DNA from: Leadbetterella sp035299025
GTDB taxonomy: Bacteria; Bacteroidota; Bacteroidia; Cytophagales; Spirosomataceae
NCBI GenBank assembly: GCA_035299025.1
Contig: DATGXK010000007.1
Coordinates: 930,001 to 994,000 of the forward strand
Reading direction: 5' to 3'
DNA: 64,000 nucleotides
A model generated the notes under the pieces. The model saw nothing but the letters and a program-made list of their open reading frames with translations, searched no databases and had not been told where the DNA came from. Below are positions 52,062-61,019 of this stretch, piece by piece. Both the position numbers and the translations under genes were made by a program. Positions within the stretch are counted from its first letter, which is position 1; each line of letters opens with the position of its first letter.

Positions 52062-53594
52062 TTATTCCCATTCAATAGTTGCAGGTGGTTTGGAACTTAT
52101 ATCATAAACCACTCTGTTAACACCTCTCACTTTGTTAATAATATTATTGGAAACCTCGCCAAGGAAATCGTAAGGCAAGTGAGCCCAATCTGCAGTCATG
52201 CCATCTACGCTAGTTACGGCCCTAAGAGCTACCACGCTTTCATAAGTTCTTTCATCGCCCATAACACCTACGCTCTGCACCGGCAATAGCATAGCTCCAG
52301 CTTGCCAAATACTATCATAAAGACCTTTCTCTTTTAAGCCCGATATGAACACATCGTCAACATTTTGAAGAATCTCCACTTTTTCAGCTGTAACTTCACC
52401 CAAAATTCTGATACCGAGACCAGGTCCTGGAAACGGGTGTCTTCCAAGAATATGCTGTGGCATATCCATTGATTTGCCTACAAGTCTTACACCATCTTTG
52501 AATAGGGATTTTAGAGGCTCAACAATCTTGAGTTTCATGAAATCTGGTAAACCGCCAACATTGTGGTGAGATTTAATAGTAACAGAAGGCCCCTTTACAG
52601 AAACCGACTCAATAATATCCGGATAAATTGTGCCTTGTCCAAGCCACTTCACGTCAGATATTTTGTGAGCTTCGTCGTCAAAAACCTCAATAAATGTTTT
52701 TCCGATAGCCTTTCTTTTCGCCTCTGGATCAGTTAAGCCTTTCAAAGCAGCGTAAAAACGCTGGGAAGCATCTACTCCAATCACATTCAGACCCAATCCC
52801 TTATAAGATTCTAAAACTTGCTGATATTCATTTTTTCGTAACAAACCATTATCTACAAAAATACAGTATAGATTTTTACCAATAGCTTTATGAATCAACA
52901 GTGCTGCTACCGAGGAATCGACCCCACCAGAGAGTCCCAAAACTACTTTATCGTTGCCGAGTTGTTCTTTAAGTTCAGCTACAGAGGTCTCTACAAACGA
53001 GCTAGGTGTGTAGCTCTGGTCACAGCCACAGATTCTAACTACAAAGTTTTCAAGAAGTTTTACACCATCTGTGGAATGGGTTACCTCTGGGTGAAACTGA
53101 ATTCCAAAGGTTTTCTCATTTTCAAAAACGAAACCTGCATTCTTTACGGCCGATGTAGAAGCCAAAAGTTTTGCACCCTCCGGAAGTTTTGTAATTGTGT
53201 CACCATGAGACATCCAGACTTGCGAATTGCTTGAAAGACCACTAAAAAGCTCATTTGAAGTATCAAACTGATCAACTATCGCTCTTCCATATTCCCTTGT
53301 GTTTGAGGCCTCTACACTTCCTCCGAAATTATTCGCCATCAGTTGAGCTCCATAACAAACCCCAAGTATAGGGAGCTTTCCTCTCCAGGCCTGAATGTCA
53401 ATATTAGGTGCATCTTCTTCTCTAACCGAACAAGGGCTTCCAGAAAGAATAATACCTTTTATATTGTCGGTGATTTCGGGTAAATGATGAAAAGGATGTA
53501 TTTCACAATAAACATTCAGTTCCCTTACTCTTCGGGCTATCAATTGGGTATACTGAGACCCAAAATCTATGATTAAAATCTCTTGTTCTCTCAT
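52062..53594 (-). CDS. guaA: GMP synthase (glutamine-hydrolysing)
   Basis: 510 residues. The class I glutaminase domain has C80 in LGVCYGAQ and the His/Glu pair in GIQFHPEVTHS. The ATP-pyrophosphatase domain starts with PP-loop LGLSGGVDSSVAALL, and the dimerisation domain ends VYDISSKPPATIEWE. It converts XMP to GMP. The C-terminus TIEWE is diagnostic. Monocistronic. Confidence 0.98.
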   Translation of the reverse strand: MREQEILIIDFGSQYTQLIARRVRELNVYCEIHPFHHLPEITDNIKGIILSGSPCSVREEDAPNIDIQAWRGKLPILGVCYGAQLMANNFGGSVEASNTREYGRAIVDQFDTSNELFSGLSSNSQVWMSHGDTITKLPEGAKLLASTSAVKNAGFVFENEKTFGIQFHPEVTHSTDGVKLLENFVVRICGCDQSYTPSSFVETSVAELKEQLGNDKVVLGLSGGVDSSVAALLIHKAIGKNLYCIFVDNGLLRKNEYQQVLESYKGLGLNVIGVDASQRFYAALKGLTDPEAKRKAIGKTFIEVFDDEAHKISDVKWLGQGTIYPDIIESVSVKGPSVTIKSHHNVGGLPDFMKLKIVEPLKSLFKDGVRLVGKSMDMPQHILGRHPFPGPGLGIRILGEVTAEKVEILQNVDDVFISGLKEKGLYDSIWQAGAMLLPVQSVGVMGDERTYESVVALRAVTSVDGMTADWAHLPYDFLGEVSNNIINKVRGVNRVVYDISSKPPATIEWE

Positions 53595-53654
53595 TAATCG
53601 CTTTTTAATTATTCAAACTCCTTTGGTTATTTAGTCAATTTGCAATGCAAGTCT

Positions 53655-53662
53655 TATTTTTG
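53655..53662 (+). promoter_or_regulatory. -7 element of the permease gene
   Basis: TATTTTTG, 32 bp before ATG 53695, in the divergent guaA/permease gap. Confidence 0.5.
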
Positions 53663-53694
53663 CAATCATTCTAAATTATAGAAAAGATAAATCG

Positions 53695-54906
53695 ATGAAT
53701 ATAGCACTCTATTTGGCTAAGAAAATCCGGTACACCAAAAATCAAACTTTCTCTTCTATAATCATAAAAGTGGGAATCGGAAGCATTGCTATTGCCGTTT
53801 CGGTCTTGATACTATCGTTTTTCATATTGCTGGGTTTTAAAAACACCATCAAAAAAAAGTTATTCAGCCAAACCTCCCACATTCAGGTCAACAAAATTAC
53901 ACTTAATCGGTCGTTTGAGGAAGCGACCATGTCAAATAATTTAGATTTATTTAAGAAAACTCAAAATCTTCCAGAAATAAAATCTGTAAATAAAGTAGCT
54001 CTCAAGTCAGTAATTCTGAAATCGGAAGAAGAAATTTCAGGAGTTGTATTGAAAGGCATAGATGAAAAATATGATTGGGATGAATTTGAACAGAACATAG
54101 TAGAGGGCCGAAAACTCAAATTTGGTGAGTCCAATGAGATTATTATCAGCAAAAAAATAGCTAATGAATTACAACTAAAAATAAACCAAGATTTACTGGT
54201 ATATTTTATTCAAAACCCACCTCGAGCCAGAAAACTAAAGATAGTAGGAATTTATGATTCTAATGTAGAAGAACTTGACCAAGTTTATGTATTAACCAAC
54301 TTGTCTATTATCCAAAAAATAAATAATTGGCAAAATGGAGAATTTGGCCATTATGAAATTTTCTTAAGTGATATTGAGAATATGGACGCCGTCAAAAAGA
54401 AATTGCTGGATATTTTCCCGCAAGAGTATGAAGTTCTAAAAGTTACAGAAATTCTACCGCAATTTTTCGATTGGTTTAAGTTATTAGATCGAAATATTGT
54501 GATGGTCATTGGCCTTATTACCATCGTGGCGGCGTTTAATATGATTTCGGTTCTGTTAATAATGATTATGGAGCGAACACCTATGATTGGTTTGCTGAAA
54601 GCGGTAGGAACTCAGAATAAACAAATCCGGAATATTTTCTTGGTAAATGGCTCAAAAATCATACTCTGGGGATTGTTCTGGGGAAATATTGTAGGTTTGG
54701 GATTGGCCTATTTCCAAAACAAGTTTAAGTTGATTAAACTCGATGCTACCAATTATTACATGAACTACGTCCCGATAGAATGGAATTGGTGGATTGTACT
54801 GACAATCAATATCTGTACTTTTATAGTTGTGCTAGCAATAACTTATTTGCCTTCGCTGATAATTAGGAAAATAAGCCCTGTAGAGGCCCTAAAATACAAA
54901 GATTGA
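53695..54906 (+). CDS. LolC/LolE-like ABC transporter permease (FtsX/MacB fold)
   Basis: 403 residues, membrane helices about 24-48, 270-292, 315-340 and 362-385, with a large extracytoplasmic domain between the first two. This is the FtsX/LolE arrangement, with the final SLIIRKISPVEALKYKD typical of lipoprotein-release permeases. It starts MNIALYLAKKIRY, the usual beginning. The ATPase (LolD) is not next to it. Function as lipoprotein exporter is from family; a MacB-type export role is possible. Its TGA is inside the terminator stem. Confidence 0.87.
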   Translation: MNIALYLAKKIRYTKNQTFSSIIIKVGIGSIAIAVSVLILSFFILLGFKNTIKKKLFSQTSHIQVNKITLNRSFEEATMSNNLDLFKKTQNLPEIKSVNKVALKSVILKSEEEISGVVLKGIDEKYDWDEFEQNIVEGRKLKFGESNEIIISKKIANELQLKINQDLLVYFIQNPPRARKLKIVGIYDSNVEELDQVYVLTNLSIIQKINNWQNGEFGHYEIFLSDIENMDAVKKKLLDIFPQEYEVLKVTEILPQFFDWFKLLDRNIVMVIGLITIVAAFNMISVLLIMIMERTPMIGLLKAVGTQNKQIRNIFLVNGSKIILWGLFWGNIVGLGLAYFQNKFKLIKLDATNYYMNYVPIEWNWWIVLTINICTFIVVLAITYLPSLIIRKISPVEALKYKD

Positions 54907-54926
54907 GTAACGTAAGCTACTCAATC
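54901..54926. terminator. Terminator overlapping the permease stop codon
   Basis: GATTGAGTA (54901-54909) pairs with TACTCAATC (54918-54926) and is followed by TTTT. The TGA at 54904-54906 is in the stem. Confidence 0.8.
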
Positions 54927-54950
54927 TTTTATAAACACAACCCAAAATGA

Positions 54951-55946
54951 TTAATATCTATCTACCGAAACTGCCGAAAGGCCACTTTCTATTTGAAGAT
55001 ATATTTTGTTTGTTGAAGCTGCAAAGTTGTCTGTTCTCCAAGTTTTCGAACCCGATTTGGTGAAACCATCAAAATCTTTGGCATTGAGAGCACCATCCAT
55101 CTTTATTTCACAACCTACACCTTTGGGCACCATTACTTTCACTTTGGCTACACCGCTCTCTATTTTTACCTTAGATTCTGGCAGTTTGTCGCCAAGTTTA
55201 AGGCTAATATCTGCAGCACCAGTTTCCATTTTAATGTCCTTAACTTTATAGTCAGAAAGGTCAAACTTAAGCTCCCCAGCTCCAATTCCTAAATCTAAAT
55301 TCCAAACGGGCAGCTTACTCAATTTCAATTTAACATCGTTGCTGATTCCCTTTCCAAACTTAATATTGTCAGAGCCATTTTTTGAACTCATTTTGAACGC
55401 AATTTCCTGCGTTGTACCTTTTTTTTCATCTTCCAAATTAAATTTGTTGCCAAATAACTTTGTCTCAGCCGAAAAAATATCGCTTCCGGATGCTTCTGAG
55501 AGAAAAAACTCTGCAGCACCGCCACCAATCTCAAGATTTACCTCCTGAACTGTTTTGTCATAAGGAACACTGAAATTTTGAGAGGTTTTAGAAGAACTCG
55601 TGCTATCATCCTCAAAAGTAAAGTTTTCATCTGAATCTTCTATATCTACATCAAAATCAAAATCTTCGTTGATTTCAGATTTTACCTTGTCAATAGCCGA
55701 GGTAGAAGCGTTGTAAATGGCCAATGGAATTGCAAAAGCCACCAGTAGGGCAGTAGTAGGGTTGAAAACCGTTCTACGTGGGGTAAAGAAAACTGCGATA
55801 CCACCAAGAATTATCAGAACAGGCCAATATTTGGCTAATTCACGCATAGAAACTTCAAACTGAAACCAGTCGTTGACAACACCAAGCATCAAGACTCCAA
55901 AGGCAACCAAAATGGCACCCCAAAAAATATTACCGCTGTTTTTCAT
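54951..55946 (-). CDS. LiaF-like membrane protein with toast-rack domain
   Basis: 331 residues. Three or four hydrophobic helices in the first 100 residues (FWGAILVAFGVLMLGVV, YWPVLIILGGIAVFF, TTALLVAFAIPLAIY) match the LiaI/LiaF-TM module (DUF5668). Then comes an Asp/Glu/Ser-rich linker (FDFDVDIEDSDENFTFEDD) and a beta-rich C-terminal domain (MKTGAADISLKLG-like repeats: LDLGIGAGELKFDLSDY, ESGVAKVKVMVPKGVG). This is DUF2154/toast-rack, as in LiaF and cell-wall-stress proteins. It is second in an operon after PspC (14 bp). It probably senses envelope damage. Confidence 0.8.
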   Translation of the reverse strand: MKNSGNIFWGAILVAFGVLMLGVVNDWFQFEVSMRELAKYWPVLIILGGIAVFFTPRRTVFNPTTALLVAFAIPLAIYNASTSAIDKVKSEINEDFDFDVDIEDSDENFTFEDDSTSSSKTSQNFSVPYDKTVQEVNLEIGGGAAEFFLSEASGSDIFSAETKLFGNKFNLEDEKKGTTQEIAFKMSSKNGSDNIKFGKGISNDVKLKLSKLPVWNLDLGIGAGELKFDLSDYKVKDIKMETGAADISLKLGDKLPESKVKIESGVAKVKVMVPKGVGCEIKMDGALNAKDFDGFTKSGSKTWRTDNFAASTNKIYLQIESGLSAVSVDRY

Positions 55947-55960
55947 ATTTTTTCAGAGAA

Positions 55961-56422
55961 TTAATAACCGGTTCCGGTTGGATTATTGTTAGTTACATCA
56001 CCATTGTTATCGTCTTTGTCTTTTACGATTATCCAAACACCGAGACCAATAAGAATTAAAGGCCACATGTTCTTCAAGTAAGAGAAAAGATTGATATCAA
56101 AGAAAGTTTTAAAAGAAAAAACTGCACCTAAAATGATAAGTATTAGTCCACCTACCATATTTCCATTTCTCGATTGATTGCTCATGTCTGCTATTGGTTT
56201 AAAATTTGAGTCACTTTCATAAAATTCACCGGTGGTTGCCACCTCAAGGTGATGTTTGGGCAAAACTGCCCATAAAATAAGGTACGAAATAATAATTGGA
56301 AACGGTGTAAAAAACAAGACAACAAATACAATTCGTACCAATGTAAGGTCTGTTTTTAAGTAATTTGCCAATCCCTGGCAAACCCCACCTAAAATACTGT
56401 TTTGGTTTTTAATTCTGTACAT
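55961..56422 (-). CDS. PspC-domain membrane protein
   Basis: 153 residues: PspC domain at the N-terminus (MYRIKNQNSILGGVCQGLANY, VRIVFVVLFFTPFPIIISYLILWAVLP), then a hydrophilic spacer and two more helices (MVGGLILIILGAVFSF, MWPLILIGLGVWIIV). PspC proteins take part in the phage-shock/envelope-stress response. It leads the PspC-LiaF-like operon. No PspA or sigma factor is nearby. Confidence 0.88.
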   Translation of the reverse strand: MYRIKNQNSILGGVCQGLANYLKTDLTLVRIVFVVLFFTPFPIIISYLILWAVLPKHHLEVATTGEFYESDSNFKPIADMSNQSRNGNMVGGLILIILGAVFSFKTFFDINLFSYLKNMWPLILIGLGVWIIVKDKDDNNGDVTNNNPTGTGY

Positions 56423-56451
56423 ACATTATAGCTTTTTCATTAATTATGAAA

Positions 56452-56459
56452 CAAACTTA
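56452..56459 (-). promoter_or_regulatory. -7 element of the PspC/LiaF-like operon
   Basis: TAAGTTTG on the minus strand, 30 bp before the PspC ATG, matches TAnnTTTG. Confidence 0.5.
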
Positions 56460-56540
56460 GTGGGTACAGCGGTACTATGTATTGCAAACTACATAAGTGG
56501 TGTAAATACTTGATAAACCGAAAATAAACAGTGTGAAAAA

Positions 56541-57092
56541 CTAAGCCCTATCTTCTAGCGTTTCCAGAGCCTCCATAAGGCCATCATAATTATTAATACC
56601 CGGCCGAAGTTCTCTGCTACCTTTGAAGGCATATCCAGCAATTTTGTCTGAAATAACAGATACATTCTCAAACTTATAACCAAGCAAAACATTATAATTA
56701 GATTGCCAAGCTTCTATATTTTCATTTATGGTATCTGAAACAATATAATTTACATTTAATCCATCCGTAAATTCGGTTCTGTCATCTACTTCTAGAAATT
56801 TCTCTGAAACGTCAATTTCGTCAAGCATTTTTAATTGAGTACTGTCAAAAATAAATCCATCCAATGAATAAGTTTTCAGTGCTGAAATAATTTCGAAGAT
56901 ATCATTTGTAGCAAAGGAGCCCAAAATTTTAACTCCACTAAGCCAATTTTTTATCTCTTCAAATTGTTCTTTTGCCACATAATCATCGCTTTCTGGATTC
57001 AAATCAAACGAAATATAATCTACCATCATCCCTGAACAATACCTGGCTTCGGATAAACTACTGACGCTTTTCACTAATATAGTTTGGGACAT
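56541..57092 (-). CDS. TrpF-like (phosphoribosylanthranilate isomerase fold) protein lacking the catalytic Cys
   Basis: 183 residues. The pattern of TrpF can be followed: ILVKSVSSLSEARYCSGMMVDYISF aligns in feel with TrpF's VKICGIT..EDA....GAD..GF, and the end GSRELRPGINNYDGLMEALETL matches the phosphate-side SSGVE..PG..D...I. The catalytic Cys of the KICG motif is Ser here, and the middle is short (TrpF is about 205), so isomerase activity is unlikely. Its function is unknown. It has its own -7 element at 57111 and no trp genes next to it. Assignment by motif, moderate confidence. Confidence 0.6.
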   Translation of the reverse strand: MSQTILVKSVSSLSEARYCSGMMVDYISFDLNPESDDYVAKEQFEEIKNWLSGVKILGSFATNDIFEIISALKTYSLDGFIFDSTQLKMLDEIDVSEKFLEVDDRTEFTDGLNVNYIVSDTINENIEAWQSNYNVLLGYKFENVSVISDKIAGYAFKGSRELRPGINNYDGLMEALETLEDRA

Positions 57093-57110
57093 TCAATATG
57101 TATTTTTTTA

Positions 57111-57118
57111 CAAAATTA
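57111..57118 (-). promoter_or_regulatory. -7 element of the TrpF-like gene
   Basis: TAATTTTG on the minus strand, 18 bp before the ATG. Confidence 0.45.
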
Positions 57119-57151
57119 CGCAAGAACCAAACATTTGGCTTAATTGTTACT

Positions 57152-57159
57152 TATTTTTG
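57152..57159 (+). promoter_or_regulatory. -7 element of mnmA
   Basis: TATTTTTG, 51 bp before ATG 57211, followed by a T-rich leader. Divergent from the TrpF-like promoter 34 bp away. Confidence 0.45.
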
Positions 57160-57210
57160 TGACTTAATTTTTTAATAAAACGGAGGACTTTGAATCCTCG
57201 CAGTACAAGT

Positions 57211-58317
57211 ATGAGTAAGAAAGGACGTGTTTTAGTCGCCATGAGTGGTGGCATTGATAGTTCGCTAGCAGCCGTTTTGTTACACGAACAAGGTTACGAG
57301 GTAATAGGTATGACCATGAAAACATGGGATTACGCCTCTTCCGGCGGCACAAAGAAAGAAACAGGCTGCTGCAGTTTAGATTCCATCAACGATGCTAGAG
57401 CCATTGCCGTTGATTTGGGCTTCCCACATTATATACTCGACATTCGGTCTGAATTCGGCGACTTTGTGATAGACCACTTTACGGGTGAATATCTGGAAGG
57501 CCGAACCCCTAACCCGTGTGTTTTGTGCAATACCCACATCAAATGGGATGCCCTTTTACGAAGAGCAGACAATCTCGACTGCGAATTTATAGCCACAGGG
57601 CATTATGCGAAAATTAGAAAAGAAAACGACAGATTTGTTATATCTAAAGGTGTAGACGTTACAAAAGATCAAAGCTACGTACTCTGGGGTGTTTCGCAAG
57701 AAAGTCTTTCACGCACCATACTGCCACTTGGTGGATACACAAAAGAAGAAATCAGAAACATGGCCAAACAAAAAGGATTTTATGATTTGGTGAACAAATC
57801 TGAATCTTATGAAATTTGTTTTGTGCCAGACAATGATTACCGTGGTTTCCTGAAAAGAAGAGTAGAAGGCCTAGAAGAAAGTGTAAAAGGAGGGAACTTC
57901 GTTCTTGAAACTGGTGAAATAGTTGGAAAACACGAAGGATATCCGTTTTATACGATAGGACAAAGAAAAGGTCTAAAAATAGCAATGGGTTATCCAGTTT
58001 TTGTAACTGAAATCAGAAAAGAAACCAACGAAGTAGTATTGGGTACAGAGGAATATCTACTAAAAAACGCTATGACTGTAGGCAAACTTAACCTCCAAAA
58101 ATATGCAGCTATACCTGAACAAGGCCTAGAAACATTGACCAAAATAAGGTACAAAGACAAAGGACAATCGGCGTTTATTAGACAAATAGAAGCAGACAAA
58201 ATAGAAGCTCATTTCCACGAATCCGTGGCAGCCATAGCACCTGGGCAGGCTGCAGTATTCTATGAGGGTGATGATGTAATCGGCGGTGGTTGGATACTGA
58301 AAAATTACAGGATATAA
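57211..58317 (+). CDS. mnmA: tRNA-specific 2-thiouridylase MnmA
   Basis: 368 residues from ATG 57211; the frame opens earlier with TTG but that extension is not conserved. PP-loop SGGIDSS (12-18); thiolation cysteines C103 in GRTPNPCVLCN and C203 in SYEICFVPDND; IGQRKGLK in the central domain and QAAVFYEGDDVIGGGWI at the end. It adds sulfur at U34 of Lys/Glu/Gln tRNAs, drawing on the same sulfur supply as the suf genes earlier in the window. Confidence 0.96.
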   Translation: MSKKGRVLVAMSGGIDSSLAAVLLHEQGYEVIGMTMKTWDYASSGGTKKETGCCSLDSINDARAIAVDLGFPHYILDIRSEFGDFVIDHFTGEYLEGRTPNPCVLCNTHIKWDALLRRADNLDCEFIATGHYAKIRKENDRFVISKGVDVTKDQSYVLWGVSQESLSRTILPLGGYTKEEIRNMAKQKGFYDLVNKSESYEICFVPDNDYRGFLKRRVEGLEESVKGGNFVLETGEIVGKHEGYPFYTIGQRKGLKIAMGYPVFVTEIRKETNEVVLGTEEYLLKNAMTVGKLNLQKYAAIPEQGLETLTKIRYKDKGQSAFIRQIEADKIEAHFHESVAAIAPGQAAVFYEGDDVIGGGWILKNYRI

Positions 58318-58318
58318 A

Positions 58319-59872
58319 TTAGAACGGATACTCTTCGTCGAGATTCGGTTTTGGTGTATCAGAGTCTGTGTTCATCTTACTTTTAAAAGTTTGAAATCCT
58401 GGGTCTACAGCTTGGGATTCGAACTGGGTGATGCCAGAATGTTGACTAAACGAATTTGGAATGGAAGAACCACCGGTGTATTCTCCAATATTGGCAAACT
58501 TAGTGAATTTACCTATAAACTGAAGTCGAATATTTTCAATGGTTCCTGCTCGGTTTTTGGCGATAATTACCTCTCCAATGCCCTCGGTAGAGTTTCCAAG
58601 TTCGTCTTCGGTTATTTTGTAATACTCCGGTCTATATAGAAACATAACCATGTCGGCATCCTGCTCAATGGAGCCGGATTCCCTCAAGTCAGACAATTGC
58701 GGACGTTTATCGCCACCACGAGTTTCTACAGCTCTACTTAGCTGAGAAAGAGCCAAAACTGGCACTTCAAGTTCCTTAGCGAGATTTTTCAATGATCGTG
58801 AAATGGCCGCGATTTCCTGCTCACGACTGCTTGAAACTCCCGATCCATCATCCCCGGTCATCAACTGAAGGTAATCAATGATAACCATCTGTATGTTGTG
58901 CTGAGCTTTTAAACGACGACATTTGGCCCGTAATTCAAGAATAGACAGAGCTGGTGTATCATCAATAAATATATTAGACTTCGAGAGTTTGTCAATGCGA
59001 TGATGCAACTGCTCCCATTCGTGGCCTTGTAAAGTGCCTTTTCTAAGTTTTTCTGAGTCTATTTCGGCTTCCGCTGAGATCATCCTGAGCATAAGCTGAG
59101 TAGCCGACATCTCCAAAGAAAAAATAGCGATAGGAATATCGTGATCTACTGCTGCATTTCGCATGGAAGATACCACAAATGCGGTTTTACCCATACCAGG
59201 TCTGGCTGCAATTATAGTAAGCTCGGTTTTTTGCCATCCGCCGGTTAGCCTGTCCAGGTCATTAAAACCACTTGCTATGCCAGTCAAACCGTCTACATTG
59301 GTCTGCTTTTTATGCTCCAACTCATCAATGGTATTACGCATGATGGTATTGGCATCTAGGTAGTTTTTTCGAATATTTTTCTCTGAAATTCCGAAAAAAG
59401 ATTGCTCTGTTTTGTTTAGCAGATCAAAAACATCATAATTTTCGGAGTAGCCTTCCTCCAAAATTTCACCAGCTACACGAATCATCTCTCTTTTGATAGC
59501 CGACTGCGAAATAGCCATTGCGTGATACTCAATGTTGGCTGCAGAACTAATTTTGCTACTCAAACTTGCAATATACTTGGCACCACCAGCTTTCTGAATC
59601 AAACCATTCTTCCTCAGATTTCTGATCACATTAAGCGAATCAATAGGCTCGGAGTTTTTGAACAAATCTGTAATGGTAGAAAAGATGATTTGGTGAGCCT
59701 CTGAGTAGAAACTTTCAATATTAAGAAGCTCATAAACAAGTCCAAATGCATCTTTATCAATGAGAATTGCTCCCAAAACCGCTTCTTCCATTTCGGGGGT
59801 TTGGGGAGCAACTTTACCTCTTTGAAGAGATAAATTCTCACTGACAATCGATTTATTTATAGATTCGCTCAA
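58319..59872 (-). CDS. dnaB: Replicative DNA helicase DnaB
   Basis: 517 residues. The N-terminal primase-interacting domain (PQTPEMEEAVLGAILIDKDA) is followed by the RecA-like helicase: Walker A AARPGMGKTAF, Walker B MVIIDYLQLM, LSRAVETRGGDKRPQLSDLRESGSIEQDAD (in two overlapping motifs H3-H4). No intein interrupts the Walker motifs. A poorly conserved Ser/Pro-rich tail ends DEEYPF. It unwinds DNA at the fork. The stop is two bases from the convergent mnmA stop. Confidence 0.97.
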   Translation of the reverse strand: MSESINKSIVSENLSLQRGKVAPQTPEMEEAVLGAILIDKDAFGLVYELLNIESFYSEAHQIIFSTITDLFKNSEPIDSLNVIRNLRKNGLIQKAGGAKYIASLSSKISSAANIEYHAMAISQSAIKREMIRVAGEILEEGYSENYDVFDLLNKTEQSFFGISEKNIRKNYLDANTIMRNTIDELEHKKQTNVDGLTGIASGFNDLDRLTGGWQKTELTIIAARPGMGKTAFVVSSMRNAAVDHDIPIAIFSLEMSATQLMLRMISAEAEIDSEKLRKGTLQGHEWEQLHHRIDKLSKSNIFIDDTPALSILELRAKCRRLKAQHNIQMVIIDYLQLMTGDDGSGVSSSREQEIAAISRSLKNLAKELEVPVLALSQLSRAVETRGGDKRPQLSDLRESGSIEQDADMVMFLYRPEYYKITEDELGNSTEGIGEVIIAKNRAGTIENIRLQFIGKFTKFANIGEYTGGSSIPNSFSQHSGITQFESQAVDPGFQTFKSKMNTDSDTPKPNLDEEYPF

Positions 59873-60074
59873 AGCCTGTTTTTTTTCTTTCTAAGGTTAT
59901 CGGAGTACAATATTACATTAAAAAAAATTGATAATAAACTTACCAAAATCTCGGAAAAATCGAATCGTTTATCTATCAGTATTTTAGTCTCATAACAATA
60001 ATTTTTTGTGGAAAAATCGTTGAAATTGTTAATAATTTTTCCAAATTTGAAGAAAATTAAAATAAGGTTTACCA

Positions 60075-61019
60075 TTGACTGAAAAAACACTCAAGCTAGA
60101 ATCGTCCTCATTGAATGAATTCTTCGGATTTCAGAACGAAAACGTTAAAGAAATAGCCAAAACGTATCCATTAAGCAAAATTATCTCCCGGGGAGACGAG
60201 ATTTTTTTGAAAGGTCCGGAGAAAGACGTAAGTCAACTAAGTACTTTATTTGAGAAACTTTTCGCCCATTTCGAGAAAACAGGGCATTTGTCTCTGGACA
60301 ATATTAAAAATTACATCGAAGGAGAGACACAGCACATAGATGAGATTCTTAACCAAAAAGATATAATTGTTCATGGCAACAGAGGCCTAATTGTTAAAGC
60401 AAAAACACTGAATCAGAAAAGGTTAGTGGAAGCCTCTGAAAAATCAGATATTGTGTTTGCGATAGGTCCAGCAGGTACAGGCAAAACTTACACTGCTGTG
60501 GCACTTGCGGTTCGGGCTTTGAAAGACAAAAAAGTCAAGAAAATAATCATTACAAGGCCTGCGGTGGAAGCGGGAGAAAACTTAGGTTTTTTACCTGGAG
60601 ACTTGAAAGAGAAAATAGATCCTTACTTAAGGCCCATTTATGATGCTTTGGAAGATATGGTTTCGAGCGAAAAACTGAAGACTTTCCTCGAAAAAAACAC
60701 CATCGAAATTGCTCCATTGGCTTATATGAGGGGTAGAACGCTCGACAATGCCTTTATTTTGCTTGACGAGGCTCAAAACACCACACCGATGCAACTGAAA
60801 ATGTTTTTGACTCGGATGGGGCCGGCCTCTAAAATAATTGTAACAGGAGATAAAACCCAAGTAGATTTACCCAAAAATCAGAAGTCAGGCCTTGAAGATG
60901 CCGAAAAAAAACTTCAAAAAATAAAAGGTATAGAATTTATAGAGCTTGATGGAAAAGATGTTGTTAGGCATCCTCTCGTGGTTCAAATTTTGCAAGCCTA
61001 TGAAAAAGCAGATTCTTAG
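60075..61019 (+). CDS. PhoH-family ATPase (PhoH/YbeZ-like)
   Basis: 314 residues. Short KH-like N-terminal part (about 1-110), then the PhoH P-loop domain: Walker A GPAGTGKTYTAVALA, ITRPAVEAGENLGFLPGD, Walker B ILLDEAQNTTPMQ, and TGDKTQVDLP. These ATPases act with YbeY in rRNA processing and stress. Start TTG 60075 gives a normal N-terminus; no ATG lies between it and the conserved start. Divergent from dnaB across 202 bp. The last 20 bases overlap the protease gene. Confidence 0.92.
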   Translation: MTEKTLKLESSSLNEFFGFQNENVKEIAKTYPLSKIISRGDEIFLKGPEKDVSQLSTLFEKLFAHFEKTGHLSLDNIKNYIEGETQHIDEILNQKDIIVHGNRGLIVKAKTLNQKRLVEASEKSDIVFAIGPAGTGKTYTAVALAVRALKDKKVKKIIITRPAVEAGENLGFLPGDLKEKIDPYLRPIYDALEDMVSSEKLKTFLEKNTIEIAPLAYMRGRTLDNAFILLDEAQNTTPMQLKMFLTRMGPASKIIVTGDKTQVDLPKNQKSGLEDAEKKLQKIKGIEFIELDGKDVVRHPLVVQILQAYEKADS

